Part shown: one piece after another, positions 23,672-32,116 of the stretch | How the letters are laid out: each line of letters begins with the position of its first letter | Position numbering within the stretch: the stretch's first letter is position 1 | NCBI RefSeq assembly: GCF_001904725.1 | Contig: NZ_MRCE01000051.1 | Coordinates: 1-45,406, forward strand | Reading direction: 5' to 3' | Origin: Phormidium ambiguum IAM M-71 | GTDB lineage: Bacteria > Cyanobacteriota > Cyanobacteriia > Cyanobacteriales > Aerosakkonemataceae | DNA: 45,406 nt | The notes under the pieces: generated by a model | Told to the model about the DNA's origin: nothing | What the model saw: only the letters and a program-made list of their open reading frames with translations | Database searches by the model: none | Position numbers and translations under genes: made by a program

Positions 23672-23714
23672 TTGACATTATATAGAACGTTCGGTACAGT
23701 AACATTGTACCGAA
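23672..23714. promoter_or_regulatory. Promoter with palindromic TetR operator
   Basis: On the plus strand TTGACA (23672-23677) is followed after 17 bases by TACAGT (23695-23700), a sigma-70-type pair pointing at the GST gene. A perfect 9-bp inverted repeat, TTCGGTACA-gtaacat-TGTACCGAA (23690-23714), covers the -10 element, where a bound repressor would block polymerase. A TATAAT on the minus strand nearby could serve tetR. A further half-site, GAACGGTACA, follows at about 23716-23725. Confidence 0.75.
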
Positions 23715-23857
23715 TGAACGGTACAAAAAGAAAAAGACATTTAAACAGCTACCAAGTTGATGCAAGTTATCAAGCTGGCTCAAAGTAGGGGGTAGGGAGA
23801 AAGCCAACCCTAAAACCTAACCCCCAAGTTCCCCTTTGCAGAACAGGAGAAATAACA

Positions 23858-24457
23858 ATGATTCAGCTTTATGGTCATGAAATGTCGGGGAACAGTTATA
23901 AAGCTAGACTGTTTTTGGAATTACTAAATCTGGAATATGAATGGGTAAAAGTTAACTTAATGAAAGGGGAACATAAGTCACCAGAATATCTAGCACTTAA
24001 CCCTTTTGGACAAGTTCCTTTGTTAGTTGATGGTGATACTAAATTGGCAGATGCTCAAGCAATTTTGGTGTATTTAGCAAGGCAATATGGCGGCGAACAA
24101 TGGTTGCCTTTGGATGCCTTATCATTAGCACAAGTAGTTCGTTGGTTATCAACAACTGCTGGCGAAGTTCGTCAGGGACCGGAAAATGCTCGACTTTATC
24201 ATTTGTTTGGTGCGACTAGTATTAATATCGATCGCGCTCACCAAAAAGCCGAACATATTCTAACCCAACTTGACAAACATTTAAGCACCAGAACTTGGCT
24301 GGAATTTGAACGTCCGACTATTGCTGATATTGCAGTTTTCCCATACATTGCGTTAGCACCTGATGGCAAGATTGACCTCGCACCTTATCCAAATGTTTTG
24401 GCATGGATCGAGCGCATCAAACAACTCCCCGGCTACATTCCAATGGCAGGTTTATAA
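23858..24457 (+). CDS. Glutathione S-transferase
   Basis: This 199-aa GST starts behind aggag. The thioredoxin-like N-terminal domain reads IQLYGHEMSGNSYKARLFLE (the Ser in SGNSYK is the likely glutathione-activating residue), then ALNPFGQVPLLVDGD with the cis-Pro and LADAQAILVYLARQYG with the gamma-glutamyl-binding pair. The helical C-terminal domain has RPTIADIAVFPYIALA, the conserved N-capping box. It would conjugate glutathione to electrophiles in the cytosol. It faces the tetR gene and is probably co-regulated with the flavin-reductase-like gene 109 bp downstream. Confidence 0.92.
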   Translation: MIQLYGHEMSGNSYKARLFLELLNLEYEWVKVNLMKGEHKSPEYLALNPFGQVPLLVDGDTKLADAQAILVYLARQYGGEQWLPLDALSLAQVVRWLSTTAGEVRQGPENARLYHLFGATSINIDRAHQKAEHILTQLDKHLSTRTWLEFERPTIADIAVFPYIALAPDGKIDLAPYPNVLAWIERIKQLPGYIPMAGL

Positions 24458-24566
24458 AATCACGGACGATAAATTAGCACCATTAATTGCTGGTAATACT
24501 GCTGGTTAATCAAATTAGCAATCGCTTCAACAGTACAATACAAAATTAATAATTTAGGAGAGCATT

Positions 24567-25166
24567 ATGCCACGCAAATTCGGAGAAATTGCTTTCACTC
24601 CTGAAGTGTTAGCAGCGCAGTCAGAACGAGGTTCACGACAAACTTATGAGAAGTATATCGCCAATGGGCCTGCTAATGATGTAATTACCCCTAAGATTGC
24701 CGAATTTATTAGTCAACTGGATGGCTTTTATTTGGGAACAGTTAGTTCTAGCGGCTATCCTTACATTCAATTTCGTGGTGGCGCACCTGGTTTTTTGAAA
24801 GTTTTGGATGAAAAAACATTGGGCTTTGCTGACTTTTCGGGAAACGTGCAATATATTACAGTTGGCAATCTATCTGGTAACAATAAAGCCTTCCTGTTTT
24901 TGATGGATTACCGTCATCGCAAACGGATTAAGATTTGGGGGAGAGCCGAGTATACTGAAGGTGATTCGGCTTTAATTGAACAGTTACGAGTTCCTGATTA
25001 TCCTGCCGAAATTGAACGGGCAATTATCTTTCATGTGGAAGCAACTAGCGAAAATTGTCCCCAACATATTCCCATTCGTTATTCTGAGACTGAAGTAGCA
25101 ACAATGATGGCTCCTTTACAAGCTCGAATTGTCCAATTGGAACAACAATTAGCTAATCTCAATTAA
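24567..25166 (+). CDS. Pyridoxamine 5'-phosphate oxidase-family flavoprotein
   Basis: This 199-aa protein starts behind aggag and has the split-barrel FMN-binding fold of PNPOx-like proteins. DGFYLGTVSSSGYPYIQFRG (about 56-75) is the first pair of barrel strands, with LGFADFSGNVQYITVGN, KAFLFLMDYRHRKRIKIWGR and a C-terminal helical tail ending VQLEQQLANL. Such proteins act as small flavin or F420 reductases on varied substrates; this one is not true PdxH. It follows GST within the TetR-controlled group, which suggests redox detoxification. Confidence 0.88.
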   Translation: MPRKFGEIAFTPEVLAAQSERGSRQTYEKYIANGPANDVITPKIAEFISQLDGFYLGTVSSSGYPYIQFRGGAPGFLKVLDEKTLGFADFSGNVQYITVGNLSGNNKAFLFLMDYRHRKRIKIWGRAEYTEGDSALIEQLRVPDYPAEIERAIIFHVEATSENCPQHIPIRYSETEVATMMAPLQARIVQLEQQLANLN

Positions 25167-25315
25167 CAATTTTTCTTCGTACTTGTTGACTGGAGATATA
25201 AACTGTGGAAACTAGACCTCCTTTACCACCTTTTACTTTAGAAACTGCTAAGGTTAAGGTACAAGCCGCAGAAGATGCTTGGAATAGTCGTAACCCAGAG
25301 CGTGTTTCTTTAGCT

Positions 25316-26978
25316 TCTTTCGGGCAGAAGCCCCACACTTACTCGTAGAGAAGTGTCGGGATGAATGTCCGAACAAAAAAGTCTTGTCCCCCTAATCGAA
25401 TTAAACAAAGTTTAAGAGAGAAGGGGTACAGCGACTTTTTTGTTAATTATATCTGTAAAAGATACAAAATTTTTAATATTTTAAATCGATAAATTGTGTA
25501 ATTAATATTGTAGAATAATCGTTAATAATGTAACAGAAAAGTGAGGTGATTTTCCTTTGTTGCTTACATACCAATATCGAGCGTATCCAAACACCAATCA
25601 AAAGTTAGCCTTAAACCATTGGTTAAGAATTTGTCGTTATTGGTATAATTGGCAGTTAGGAGATCGGTTTAAGTGGTGGGAAGAAAACCGTAGCGATTGT
25701 GTTGTTCCTAGTGGTGAATTTTGTGTCATTTCTTGCACTCTACCACCATTAGAACTGAGAGATAATCCCAACTACTACTCGCAAAAAAAATTACTACCAA
25801 TGCTGAAAGAGGATTTGGTCAAAGTAGGTCATTCTGGTGAATTGCTAGACTTTTCTGAAGTACCTTCTCAAACCTTACAGGCAGTTTCTAAAAAGGTGGA
25901 TGAGGCGTTTACTCGATTTATCAAAGGCGATAAAAATGGTAAACGCAGTGGTAGACCAAGGTTTAAGAATACAGCGAGATATCGCACTCTTAAAATAGAG
26001 GGGCAAGCCGTTAAACTAGAGCGAATTGAGAAGAATTGGCTTTATATCTCTGTCGCAAAACTCAACGATTGGATAAAGATTAGACTGCACCGACCATTAC
26101 CTGATGGTTTTGTCTTCAAAAATATCCTGTTAACCAAAAAAGCTGATGGTTGGTATATAAGTTTGGCGTTAGAAGATCCTTCTGTACCGCAGTTTAACAG
26201 TGATGAAATTACCCCAACTTGGGATAATACGCTAGGGCTGGATGCGGTATTGCACGAAGATGATTATCTGGCTACTTCTGATGGTGAAAAGTTACCATCA
26301 TTGAAATCATTTCGGAAATCTCAAAACAAGTTAGCCAAGATTTCTCAACGCAAAGCTAAACGAAAAAGAGGTAGTCGCCAACGTCGAAGACTTGCTAAAA
26401 AAGAAGCTCTTCAGCATCAGAAAATAGCTAGAGCTAGGTCTGACCATGCCTATAAAACTGCTCATGCTTTGATGCGAACTGGCAAGAAAGTTTTTGTCCA
26501 TGAGGACTTAAATCTGAAAAACTTAACTAAGAGAAACAAAGCCAAACAAGACGAAGAAGGAAAATATTTACCTAATGGTCAATCTGCCAAATCAGGTTTA
26601 AATAAATCTTGGCTGGATGCTGCTTTTGGTAATTTCTTTACAACTCTAGAACACATAGCCGCAAAAGCTGGAGCTAGAGTAATTGCAGTCAATCCAAGCT
26701 ACACATCCCAATATCTCTGTTATCGTGATGAAAAAGTTTTCACTGATTGCCGCATTCGAGAATATTGGGATGAGGTAGAAAAACTCTTAATTGACCGTGA
26801 CATTAATGCCGCAGTCAACATAAAGAGAGTCGGGTTGGAACTTTTCCTGACTTTAAACAGGCGTAGCGGGAAAATAAGTAAAAGTTTTACTGAAAGTACT
26901 GCGAAGCAAACTCTGGAAACATTAAGATTGTTTTCAGAAGCCTACACTTACCTGTAGGGAAGTGTAGGTAGTTCACCT
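25316..26978 (+). mobile_element. IS200/IS605-type element carrying only tnpB (IS1341-like)
   Basis: The 1.66-kb insert is bounded by the exactly rejoining DUF1348 frame, with no target duplication, as is typical for the family. Its left part holds a hairpin around CACACTT-actcgtagag-AAGTGTC. The right end holds CCTACACTT (26941-26949) paired with AAGTGTAGG (26960-26968). There is no tnpA, so movement would need a TnpA in trans. The right end would encode the TnpB guide RNA, with the guide read from the DUF1348 flank tatactgaagattc. Confidence 0.85.
25557..26957 (+). CDS. tnpB: TnpB RNA-guided nuclease with reduced zinc ribbon
   Basis: TnpB is an RNA-guided DNA nuclease that keeps its element in place by cutting vacant sites. 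The start is TTG 25557, with aggtg upstream; length 466 aa. The N-terminus LLTYQYRAYPNTNQKLALNH is typical. The RuvC residues are visible: Asp in TLGLDAVLHEDD (about 231), Glu in VFVHEDLNL (about 314), and Asp in LLIDRDINAAVNIKR (about 415). Between the last two, the usual pair of CxxC zinc knuckles is not seen; instead SQYLCYRDEKVFTDC leads into IREYWDEVEKLL. I recall a cyanobacterial subgroup with this form, so it may be normal rather than decayed. Confidence 0.9.
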   Translation: MLLTYQYRAYPNTNQKLALNHWLRICRYWYNWQLGDRFKWWEENRSDCVVPSGEFCVISCTLPPLELRDNPNYYSQKKLLPMLKEDLVKVGHSGELLDFSEVPSQTLQAVSKKVDEAFTRFIKGDKNGKRSGRPRFKNTARYRTLKIEGQAVKLERIEKNWLYISVAKLNDWIKIRLHRPLPDGFVFKNILLTKKADGWYISLALEDPSVPQFNSDEITPTWDNTLGLDAVLHEDDYLATSDGEKLPSLKSFRKSQNKLAKISQRKAKRKRGSRQRRRLAKKEALQHQKIARARSDHAYKTAHALMRTGKKVFVHEDLNLKNLTKRNKAKQDEEGKYLPNGQSAKSGLNKSWLDAAFGNFFTTLEHIAAKAGARVIAVNPSYTSQYLCYRDEKVFTDCRIREYWDEVEKLLIDRDINAAVNIKRVGLELFLTLNRRSGKISKSFTESTAKQTLETLRLFSEAYTYL

Positions 26979-27237
26979 TATACTGAAGATTCAGTTTGGC
27001 GAAATCGATCGGAGTTTTTTAGCGGACGAGAAAAGATTAAAGAATTTCTAACTCGCAAATGGAATACGGAATTAGATTACCGACTGAAGAAGGAACTTTG
27101 GAGTTTTACTGATAATCGCATTTCTGTGAAATTTGAGTACGAGTATCATAACGATTCTGGTCAATGGTTTCGCGCTTATGGTAACGAACAATGGGAGTTT
27201 GCTCCTAATGGGTTGATGCAACGACGAGAAGCCAGTA

Positions 27238-28077
27238 TCAACGATGTGCCAATTTTTCTACACCCCAATGTCCAATATAGGTATTTTGTACAATTTGCCC
27301 TTCAAATAAGCGAGGATTGAAGTGATAGGCGAAGTCTTGTCCTGCCATCAGGTTGAAGGAGAAGGAGGGACTCTGGGAGATAGCAACAATTTTCACCGTG
27401 GAACCAAAACCTAATTTTATAGCTTGCCACCACACCTCTTGGTTAGATTGAAGGGTGCTTGGCATAATTGGAGTTGTCTGGTGAGCTATTCCCTCACGGG
27501 AACGTTCTTCTGTGATTTGGGTCGGGAGAGATGAGCTAGAAGGACGCACTCTCACATAACCTTTTTTTAGCTTTTCATTGATTTTCTTGTGAGCTTCTGC
27601 CTGGGCTTTTTGGAGATTGCTGTAGGTGCTGCGATTGGTTTGTCCGATCGTGCCAATGCGTCCATAGCGAATTATGACATCAAAGGCGTTAACCGTAATT
27701 TCATAGAATTTGTGAGAATGGTCGTCGGAAAGTTCCAAGTAAGCTATATTAGGCTCTATAGAAGGATTAGCAAAGAGGGATGCTTGGGAGCGTGTTCCAA
27801 TTTCAACAAATGCGCCCCCACTCATGAATAAACTGCCATCCTCTTGTACAAGCAGGGTTTCCGTGAAGGGATCGGTTATCCAATCGAGCAAAACTGACCG
27901 ACTATCAAGTAAGATAGTGTACCGACCTCGACGCTCGGTGCTTAACAATCGATAAGAACCATCAGATTCAAATAAATAACAGTATTTGTCCTTGTGCAGC
28001 CAGATTGAGCGGATTAGTTTCTCCTTTATATTATTTTCTGGCTCTGTTGTGAATGGAGGTGAGGAATTGTTAGACAT
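27238..28077 (-). CDS. WGR-domain protein with galectin-like tail, 3' truncated
   Basis: The 279-aa reading frame has an N-terminal part of unknown type, then a WGR domain (about 115-175): [38 protein letters not shown] and [18 protein letters not shown] domains bind nucleic acids in PARPs and other proteins. The C-terminal part reads [20 protein letters not shown], then [13 protein letters not shown]: the H-NPR, V-N and WG-E pattern of galectin carbohydrate-binding sites. The final residues KLAHR come from the reverse strand of the DUF1348 remnant, so the galectin fold lacks its last strands. WGR is firm; the galectin call rests on motif spacing. Confidence 0.75.
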   Translation of the reverse strand: MSNNSSPPFTTEPENNIKEKLIRSIWLHKDKYCYLFESDGSYRLLSTERRGRYTILLDSRSVLLDWITDPFTETLLVQEDGSLFMSGGAFVEIGTRSQASLFANPSIEPNIAYLELSDDHSHKFYEITVNAFDVIIRYGRIGTIGQTNRSTYSNLQKAQAEAHKKINEKLKKGYVRVRPSSSSLPTQITEERSREGIAHQTTPIMPSTLQSNQEVWWQAIKLGFGSTVKIVAISQSPSFSFNLMAGQDFAYHFNPRLFEGQIVQNTYIGHWGVEKLAHR

Positions 28078-28269
28078 AGACTACTTACAGCTTTTATTCA
28101 TGTTAATTATCGTCGGCTTTTTGGCAATGTTGGAATTTTTACGTCAAAGAGCGATCGCTCTCATTTTCGGTTTACTGACAATCGCTTAACTGACAATATT
28201 AAAACAACTTGATATTAATCAATCTTAAATCCCACAACAAGCATCCACACGCTCAAGTAAAGTACCAAT

Positions 28270-28413
28270 TCAATTAGTTACCCCTATTGACAAAAGCAGC
28301 AATTCACCAGTTTCAAAGTCTGCTTCTTCCCGAAGTCGCATCAACAAAAGGTGGCGCAGTCGGTTGTAATCTACAGACTGATTAAGTTTTTGTTCCTGAT
28401 TATCACTACTCAT
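28270..28413 (-). CDS. Possible small protein (47 aa), unknown
   Basis: An ATG at 28413 opens a 47-codon frame starting MSSDNQEQKLNQSVDYNRLR, with LLMRLREEADFETGELLLLS. The composition is protein-like (amphipathic, charged), but the ribosome site is poor (gggta a few bases ahead). The surrounding 28078-28564 is otherwise without a gene that I can support. It could be the tail of a lost gene. Confidence 0.35.
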   Translation of the reverse strand: MSSDNQEQKLNQSVDYNRLRHLLLMRLREEADFETGELLLLSIGVTN

Positions 28414-28564
28414 TTACTACCCACAAAATGAAATTTTAATTATTAGTCAATCCCTGATTTACCAAAACATTAAGAAAATATTAAACTAAAATTAGGGTGC
28501 AATCTTTAACTAAACAACACAGAACAGTAAAAGATTTGTTCACCTAAACAAAGGAACTCAACAG

Positions 28565-29530
28565 ATGACTTGGCTTAAATATGCAGTTGATAAAGAAAAT
28601 AACTTATTTGAAATTGCTGATGTACCCAGTGGCAAAACCAAATTATTCTGCCCTTATTGTAGTGGTCAATTAATAGCCAGAAAAGGAAAAGTTAAGCAGC
28701 ATCATTTTGCTCATGCTGAGGAAACTTGTTATCCAGTAGCCACAAAAAAGGAATTACCTACTTTACCACTTTACGACAATTTTAATATCAAATTATCAGG
28801 AACCGCGCTACAACTATTACAAAAACTCTGGCAATCTTTTGGTGTTTATGAGTGGGGGATTCCGCATTTACCAGAACTAAAGCCATTAATTAAAGCTAAG
28901 GTATTACAGAAAAATTTTTACCTTCAGCCACCAGCTTATGAGTTTACTACTTTAGGTAAAATTCCACTTGGGGCTTTGCCATTGCATGAATTTAATCAAG
29001 TCCAAGAACCATTATTGTTAGCCAAATTAGCTGAATTGTTACGTCAAGTAGAATTAGCTAAGGTGATTAAATCACTAAATTTAGCAGAAAGGTTAGTTGA
29101 TTTGCGGTTATATCGTGCTCAGTTAGCCAATATTTTATTACATAATTTATACTATCTGCGAATTGAAGCCGATGGATTAATTTTGCACAAAATTGGAGTG
29201 ACTAAGCGCTCGATTACCCAACGAATACCTGAAATTGAGAGAAATTTACGTTGTCATTACCAGAATATTAAGGTTAGCATACTGGGATTTTGGTCACATC
29301 GGGGAAATGTTGAACTGTATTTTAAGCATCGGTATAAACAGTTTAATTATCGGATTGGTAGCTTAACTGAATACTATTTGTTTAATGATGATTCGATCGC
29401 TGATGCTGTGTTAGATGATTTGAATCAAATGGAACCAAAAGTGCTTAGTTTAGAGGAACAAAGTGTTTTAACAGAAGTTAGTTTATACCGAAACAAAGAG
29501 ACTGATTTACAGTTAGTAATGGTAAACTAA
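28565..29530 (+). CDS. CoiA-like / GIY-YIG-type nuclease-related protein
   Basis: In this 321-aa protein the N-terminus reads LFCPYCSGQLIARKGKVKQH then HFAHAEETC, the Cys-Cys and His cluster of the competence CoiA-like zinc domain. The middle is helical. The C-terminal third, LANILLHNLYYLRIEADG then ILHKIGVTKRSITQRIPEIE, followed by NVELYFKHRYKQFNYRIGSL and TEYYLF, matches the T5orf172/Mug113 branch of the GIY-YIG superfamily. It probably acts on DNA. Its own promoter region is A/T rich and it is not obviously in an operon. The domain order is seen; activity is inferred. Confidence 0.7.
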   Translation: MTWLKYAVDKENNLFEIADVPSGKTKLFCPYCSGQLIARKGKVKQHHFAHAEETCYPVATKKELPTLPLYDNFNIKLSGTALQLLQKLWQSFGVYEWGIPHLPELKPLIKAKVLQKNFYLQPPAYEFTTLGKIPLGALPLHEFNQVQEPLLLAKLAELLRQVELAKVIKSLNLAERLVDLRLYRAQLANILLHNLYYLRIEADGLILHKIGVTKRSITQRIPEIERNLRCHYQNIKVSILGFWSHRGNVELYFKHRYKQFNYRIGSLTEYYLFNDDSIADAVLDDLNQMEPKVLSLEEQSVLTEVSLYRNKETDLQLVMVN

Positions 29531-29561
29531 TTATTATGTTTAAGTAGATACTTTTAGTCAA

Positions 29562-29621
29562 ATGTCTTTCTTTACGGGTATCCCCGGAGTAAGTCAAGTT
29601 TTTGCTGGAGTCAAAGCATGA
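29562..29621 (+). CDS. Short leader-like reading frame (19 aa) coupled to DUF6883
   Basis: ATG 29562 opens MSFFTGIPGVSQVFAGVKA, whose stop TGA overlaps the ATG of the DUF6883 gene (ATGA). It may be the last remnant of a larger polymorphic-toxin protein, in which DUF6883 is often C-terminal, or a coupling leader. Confidence 0.35.
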   Translation: MSFFTGIPGVSQVFAGVKA

Positions 29622-29947
29622 AATTACCTCCTGATGCGATTATTGTACCAGCTAAATTGACTCAATATCTACTCAAACTACTGCCACAGGATGACAAATC
29701 AAAATTTCTCGTCCAAGCTGGTTATACTCAAGGAAACTGGCAACAATTAGAACAGGATTTGCGAGAACAAATATTACCGCTAGATGCAGTATTCACAGAA
29801 CAAACACGATTTGGCGATCATTATCAAATTCGTGGAACTTTAACAGGTGTTAATCGAGTAGTTTTACCAGTGGTTACAATTTGGATGAGCGAGAAAGCAA
29901 CTGGACAAACCAAGTTTATTACGTTATTTCCCGATAAGGAGGTTTAA
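29618..29947 (+). CDS. DUF6883 family protein
   Basis: This 109-aa protein begins KLPPDAIIVPAKLTQYLLKL, with KFLVQAGYTQGNWQQLEQDL and TRFGDHYQIRGTLTG, then VVTIWMSEKATGQTKFITLF: the typical DUF6883 arrangement. The family appears as a small stand-alone protein or as the C-terminal toxin-like module of larger proteins. The gene is 2 bp from the DUF4926 gene, a common pairing in cyanobacteria that resembles a toxin-immunity or toxin-antitoxin unit. No activity is proven to my knowledge. Confidence 0.8.
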   Translation: MKLPPDAIIVPAKLTQYLLKLLPQDDKSKFLVQAGYTQGNWQQLEQDLREQILPLDAVFTEQTRFGDHYQIRGTLTGVNRVVLPVVTIWMSEKATGQTKFITLFPDKEV

Positions 29948-29949
29948 GC

Positions 29950-30198
29950 ATGAAATTTGAACTGTTTACGCGAGTGGCATTGCGGGAAGATTTACCTCAG
30001 TACAAACTCTGTCGGGGAGATGTAGCAACAATTGTCGAACATCACCCCGTACCGGATGATGAGGATGGCTATAGTTTAGAGGTGTTTAATGCCGTTGGGG
30101 AAACGATCGCAGTGATTACAGTCGCTCAATCGCAGATTGAACCATTGATGAGTAATGAAGTGTTGCACGTTCGCGTTTTGGATGAAGTGATAGCTTAG
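29950..30198 (+). CDS. DUF4926 family protein
   Basis: This 82-aa small beta-rich protein reads FELFTRVALREDLPQYKLCR then GDVATIVEHHP and YSLEVFNAVGETIAVITV, the classic DUF4926 layout. It is translated just behind DUF6883 and is its probable partner. The following 30199-30600 has no gene I can support; it holds only A/T-rich sequence. Confidence 0.85.
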   Translation: MKFELFTRVALREDLPQYKLCRGDVATIVEHHPVPDDEDGYSLEVFNAVGETIAVITVAQSQIEPLMSNEVLHVRVLDEVIA

Positions 30199-30600
30199 AA
30201 GCAAATAATTAACTCATCCGCGATCGAAGCTTGTAGCGTGAATTGCTAATGTCTACAACTTAATATTTTGCCCAAATCTAATCTTCACAACAACAGCACC
30301 CAAACTGGACTTACCGAATAATTTCCTCTGTTAATAAATGCTACTTGGAGAGACACTGAAAAACTAAAACTCAGTTGTCTTACTCCCCTGATTCAGTTGA
30401 GGAAATATCAGTTTTCTAGTTGTTGAGTGCTGTTGTTAGTTAACAGAATCGCTTTTAGATGAAACAGCTTTTTTCCTCCTTAGTTAATAGTGAACTTTAG
30501 CTGTAATCTTTATTTGATGAAGCTTTGTAGCTTCACTTATTAACTTACCATTTCCTTTAACATCTACATTCAAGATGATAAATAACTTTACTTTTGACAG

Positions 30601-31381
30601 CAGGGAAATTCATCATTTCAGATATATAACGAACTGATTGAACTTGTCCAACAACAAAACCAAACTATTGCTGCACTGAAAACTGAAATTGCAGAAGTTA
30701 AGGATACCAATGCGATCGCTTCAGAATTAACTACCTTACAATTAAAATTAAACCAATACCAACAACTAATCGCCTCACAAGAACAGCAAATCAAAGCACT
30801 TCAAGAACAAGTCGAATCTGCTATTGAGGAAACTGTTAACAGTGAGCTTAGTCGAACTGTGACTACAGAGAATACTAATACCATCGAACCGGGAACAGTA
30901 GTTAAGATTGTCAAACATCCGATCCATGCTGGAAAGATGGGATTATTTACTGGGTCAACAACAGTGAATGATTGGCGATTTGATGAACCAGTAGCAGTTG
31001 GTAAAGTTGTGTTAAAGCCGGGAACTAAATGGCAGTTTCCCTTAGAGATTAACAATTATACTGAATGTGTGGAACCGAGTAACTTAACAGCAGAACAATA
31101 TCAGCAATTGGTAGAACTGGAATTGATTGCTGAAGAATGTAAAAAGGCTAAAGAGGAACTTAGTTTTAGTCAGGATGCGATACGCGCTACGCGCACGCTA
31201 CGCGAATGAGGAAGCAGTTTATCAACTAGGTAAGAGTTTAGCTTTAGCGAATGTTCCGGGTTGGGATAATTGCGGGAATTTCACTGATGAAGATGGCACA
31301 ACTTTAAGTGGAACAAATGCTTTACGAACTGGAGCGATCGCAATTTACGAATTGTTGTCGGAAGTGTTTTGTGAGTTTTAG
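30601..31381 (+). pseudogene. Coiled-coil protein gene, start lost and frameshifted
   Basis: From 30601 an open frame without ATG encodes a helical segment (LIELVQQQNQTIAALKTEIA, LKLNQYQQLIASQEQQIKAL). ATG 30859 follows, leading into a small beta domain, VVKIVKHPIHAGKMGLFTGS and FPLEINNYTECVEPSNL. At 31176-31206 a palindromic insert shifts the frame and brings a stop at 31207. The rest continues in another frame as EEAVYQLGKSLALANVPGWD, then TTLSGTNALRTGAIAIYELL, ending at 31381. The middle domain resembles small KOW/SH3-like folds, but I do not recognise the family. Coding character on both sides of each defect argues for a decayed single gene. Confidence 0.65.
31176..31206. repeat. GC-rich palindromic insert (tacgcgc type)
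   Basis: The segment gcgatacgcgctacgcgcac continues gctacgcgaa. It is far more GC-rich than its surroundings and is made of overlapping gctacgcg units. Short dispersed repeats of this type are common in filamentous cyanobacteria. It lies exactly where the coiled-coil reading frame breaks. Confidence 0.7.
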
Positions 31382-31508
31382 GATGTGGATTTATTTTAAT
31401 TTGTTGGCTTAAGCAAACAATAGCAAAAACCTCAGTTTTGAGGCTGAGGCTGATTGGGAGAATTCTTCTATTAAACGCGATTCACCTTAGTTAAAATCAA
31501 AAAAATAC

Positions 31509-31676
31509 TTAGCTAACCCCAAAAGCAGTCAAAACTAACAGAGTAACAAACATAACTGCTACTGCACCTTGAAATAGGTAACGCTGTTGCTGTTCTTGTG
31601 AAGGGTACTCAGCAAAGTAAACGGTGGGTTCAGCAGCGTAGTTGTTCAAAATGCCTTCTTCGTTAGTGGTGTACAT
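31509..31676 (-). CDS. Psb34-like photosystem II assembly / light-harvesting-like protein
   Basis: This 55-aa protein reads MYTTNEEGILNNYAAEPTVY, then FAEYPSQEQQQRYLFQGAVA and a single membrane helix VMFVTLLVLTAFGVS. This is the ssl1498/Psb34 family, a Hlip-like protein that binds photosystem II assembly intermediates through the conserved NNYA-EP and FAEYPS-EQQ-RY segments. The start is set by family length. It marks the host as a cyanobacterium. It is monocistronic. The following gap 31677-32107 holds no gene that I can see. Confidence 0.9.
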   Translation of the reverse strand: MYTTNEEGILNNYAAEPTVYFAEYPSQEQQQRYLFQGAVAVMFVTLLVLTAFGVS

Positions 31677-32116
31677 TTGTTTCTCTCTCTCTTTTGTTTC
31701 CTTATGTAAATAAATGTAACGTTTTATTTACAAGATGTCAACAAATTAAATGAGTTATGCTATGAGTCTTGCTGGCTATAGTGATAAGTCTGGGCTATGA
31801 CCGAAGAAATGGGATCTGCCTGTGCCAAGCTGTGCGATCGCTCATTTCATAGCTTTAACTTCAATCATTCCAGCTTTAAGAATTTGGCGAAAGGCTTGAG
31901 TACCAAGTTACTTAGATTTAACAACAGCAGCCAATAATACCGCTTCAACCAGAGGATTCAAACAAAGCGCGATGCCACAATCCAGTTTGTCAAGGGTTTC
32001 CCAGATTGAGTCTTTAGCCTAGAACCAGAGCAAAGCTCTTTATCAATTCCTGACAAATTATTTTTATAGTGAAAAATATCTAAAAAGCTTCACAGCTTTA
32101 AGGAGAAGTGATAGCT

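Larger units (their letters stand above)
25205..27260 (+). pseudogene. DUF1348 (NTF2-like) gene split by a TnpB element and 3' truncated
   Basis: The 5' piece (GTG 25205 behind ggag, to 25315) encodes [20 protein letters not shown] and on to NPERVSLA, exactly 37 codons. The frame resumes at 26979 with [20 protein letters not shown], then [20 protein letters not shown] and [10 protein letters not shown] near 27255. Joining the parts gives a continuous DUF1348 protein, a SnoaL/NTF2-like family of about 150 aa, without one base lost. After NDVP the family sequence stops and the strand runs into the 3' end of the opposite-strand WGR gene, so the last 15-20 residues are gone. Two separate events are needed: an insertion and a tail-to-tail deletion. 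Confidence 0.9.

Noticed and set aside
27986-28189. A 67-codon plus-strand frame with a hydrophobic end
   Set aside because: Its first half is antisense to the WGR gene and there is no good start; the hydrophobic tail alone is too short to support.
30199-30600. Search for a replication origin or small gene in this gap
   Set aside because: No iterons, coherent reading frame or strong hairpins were seen.
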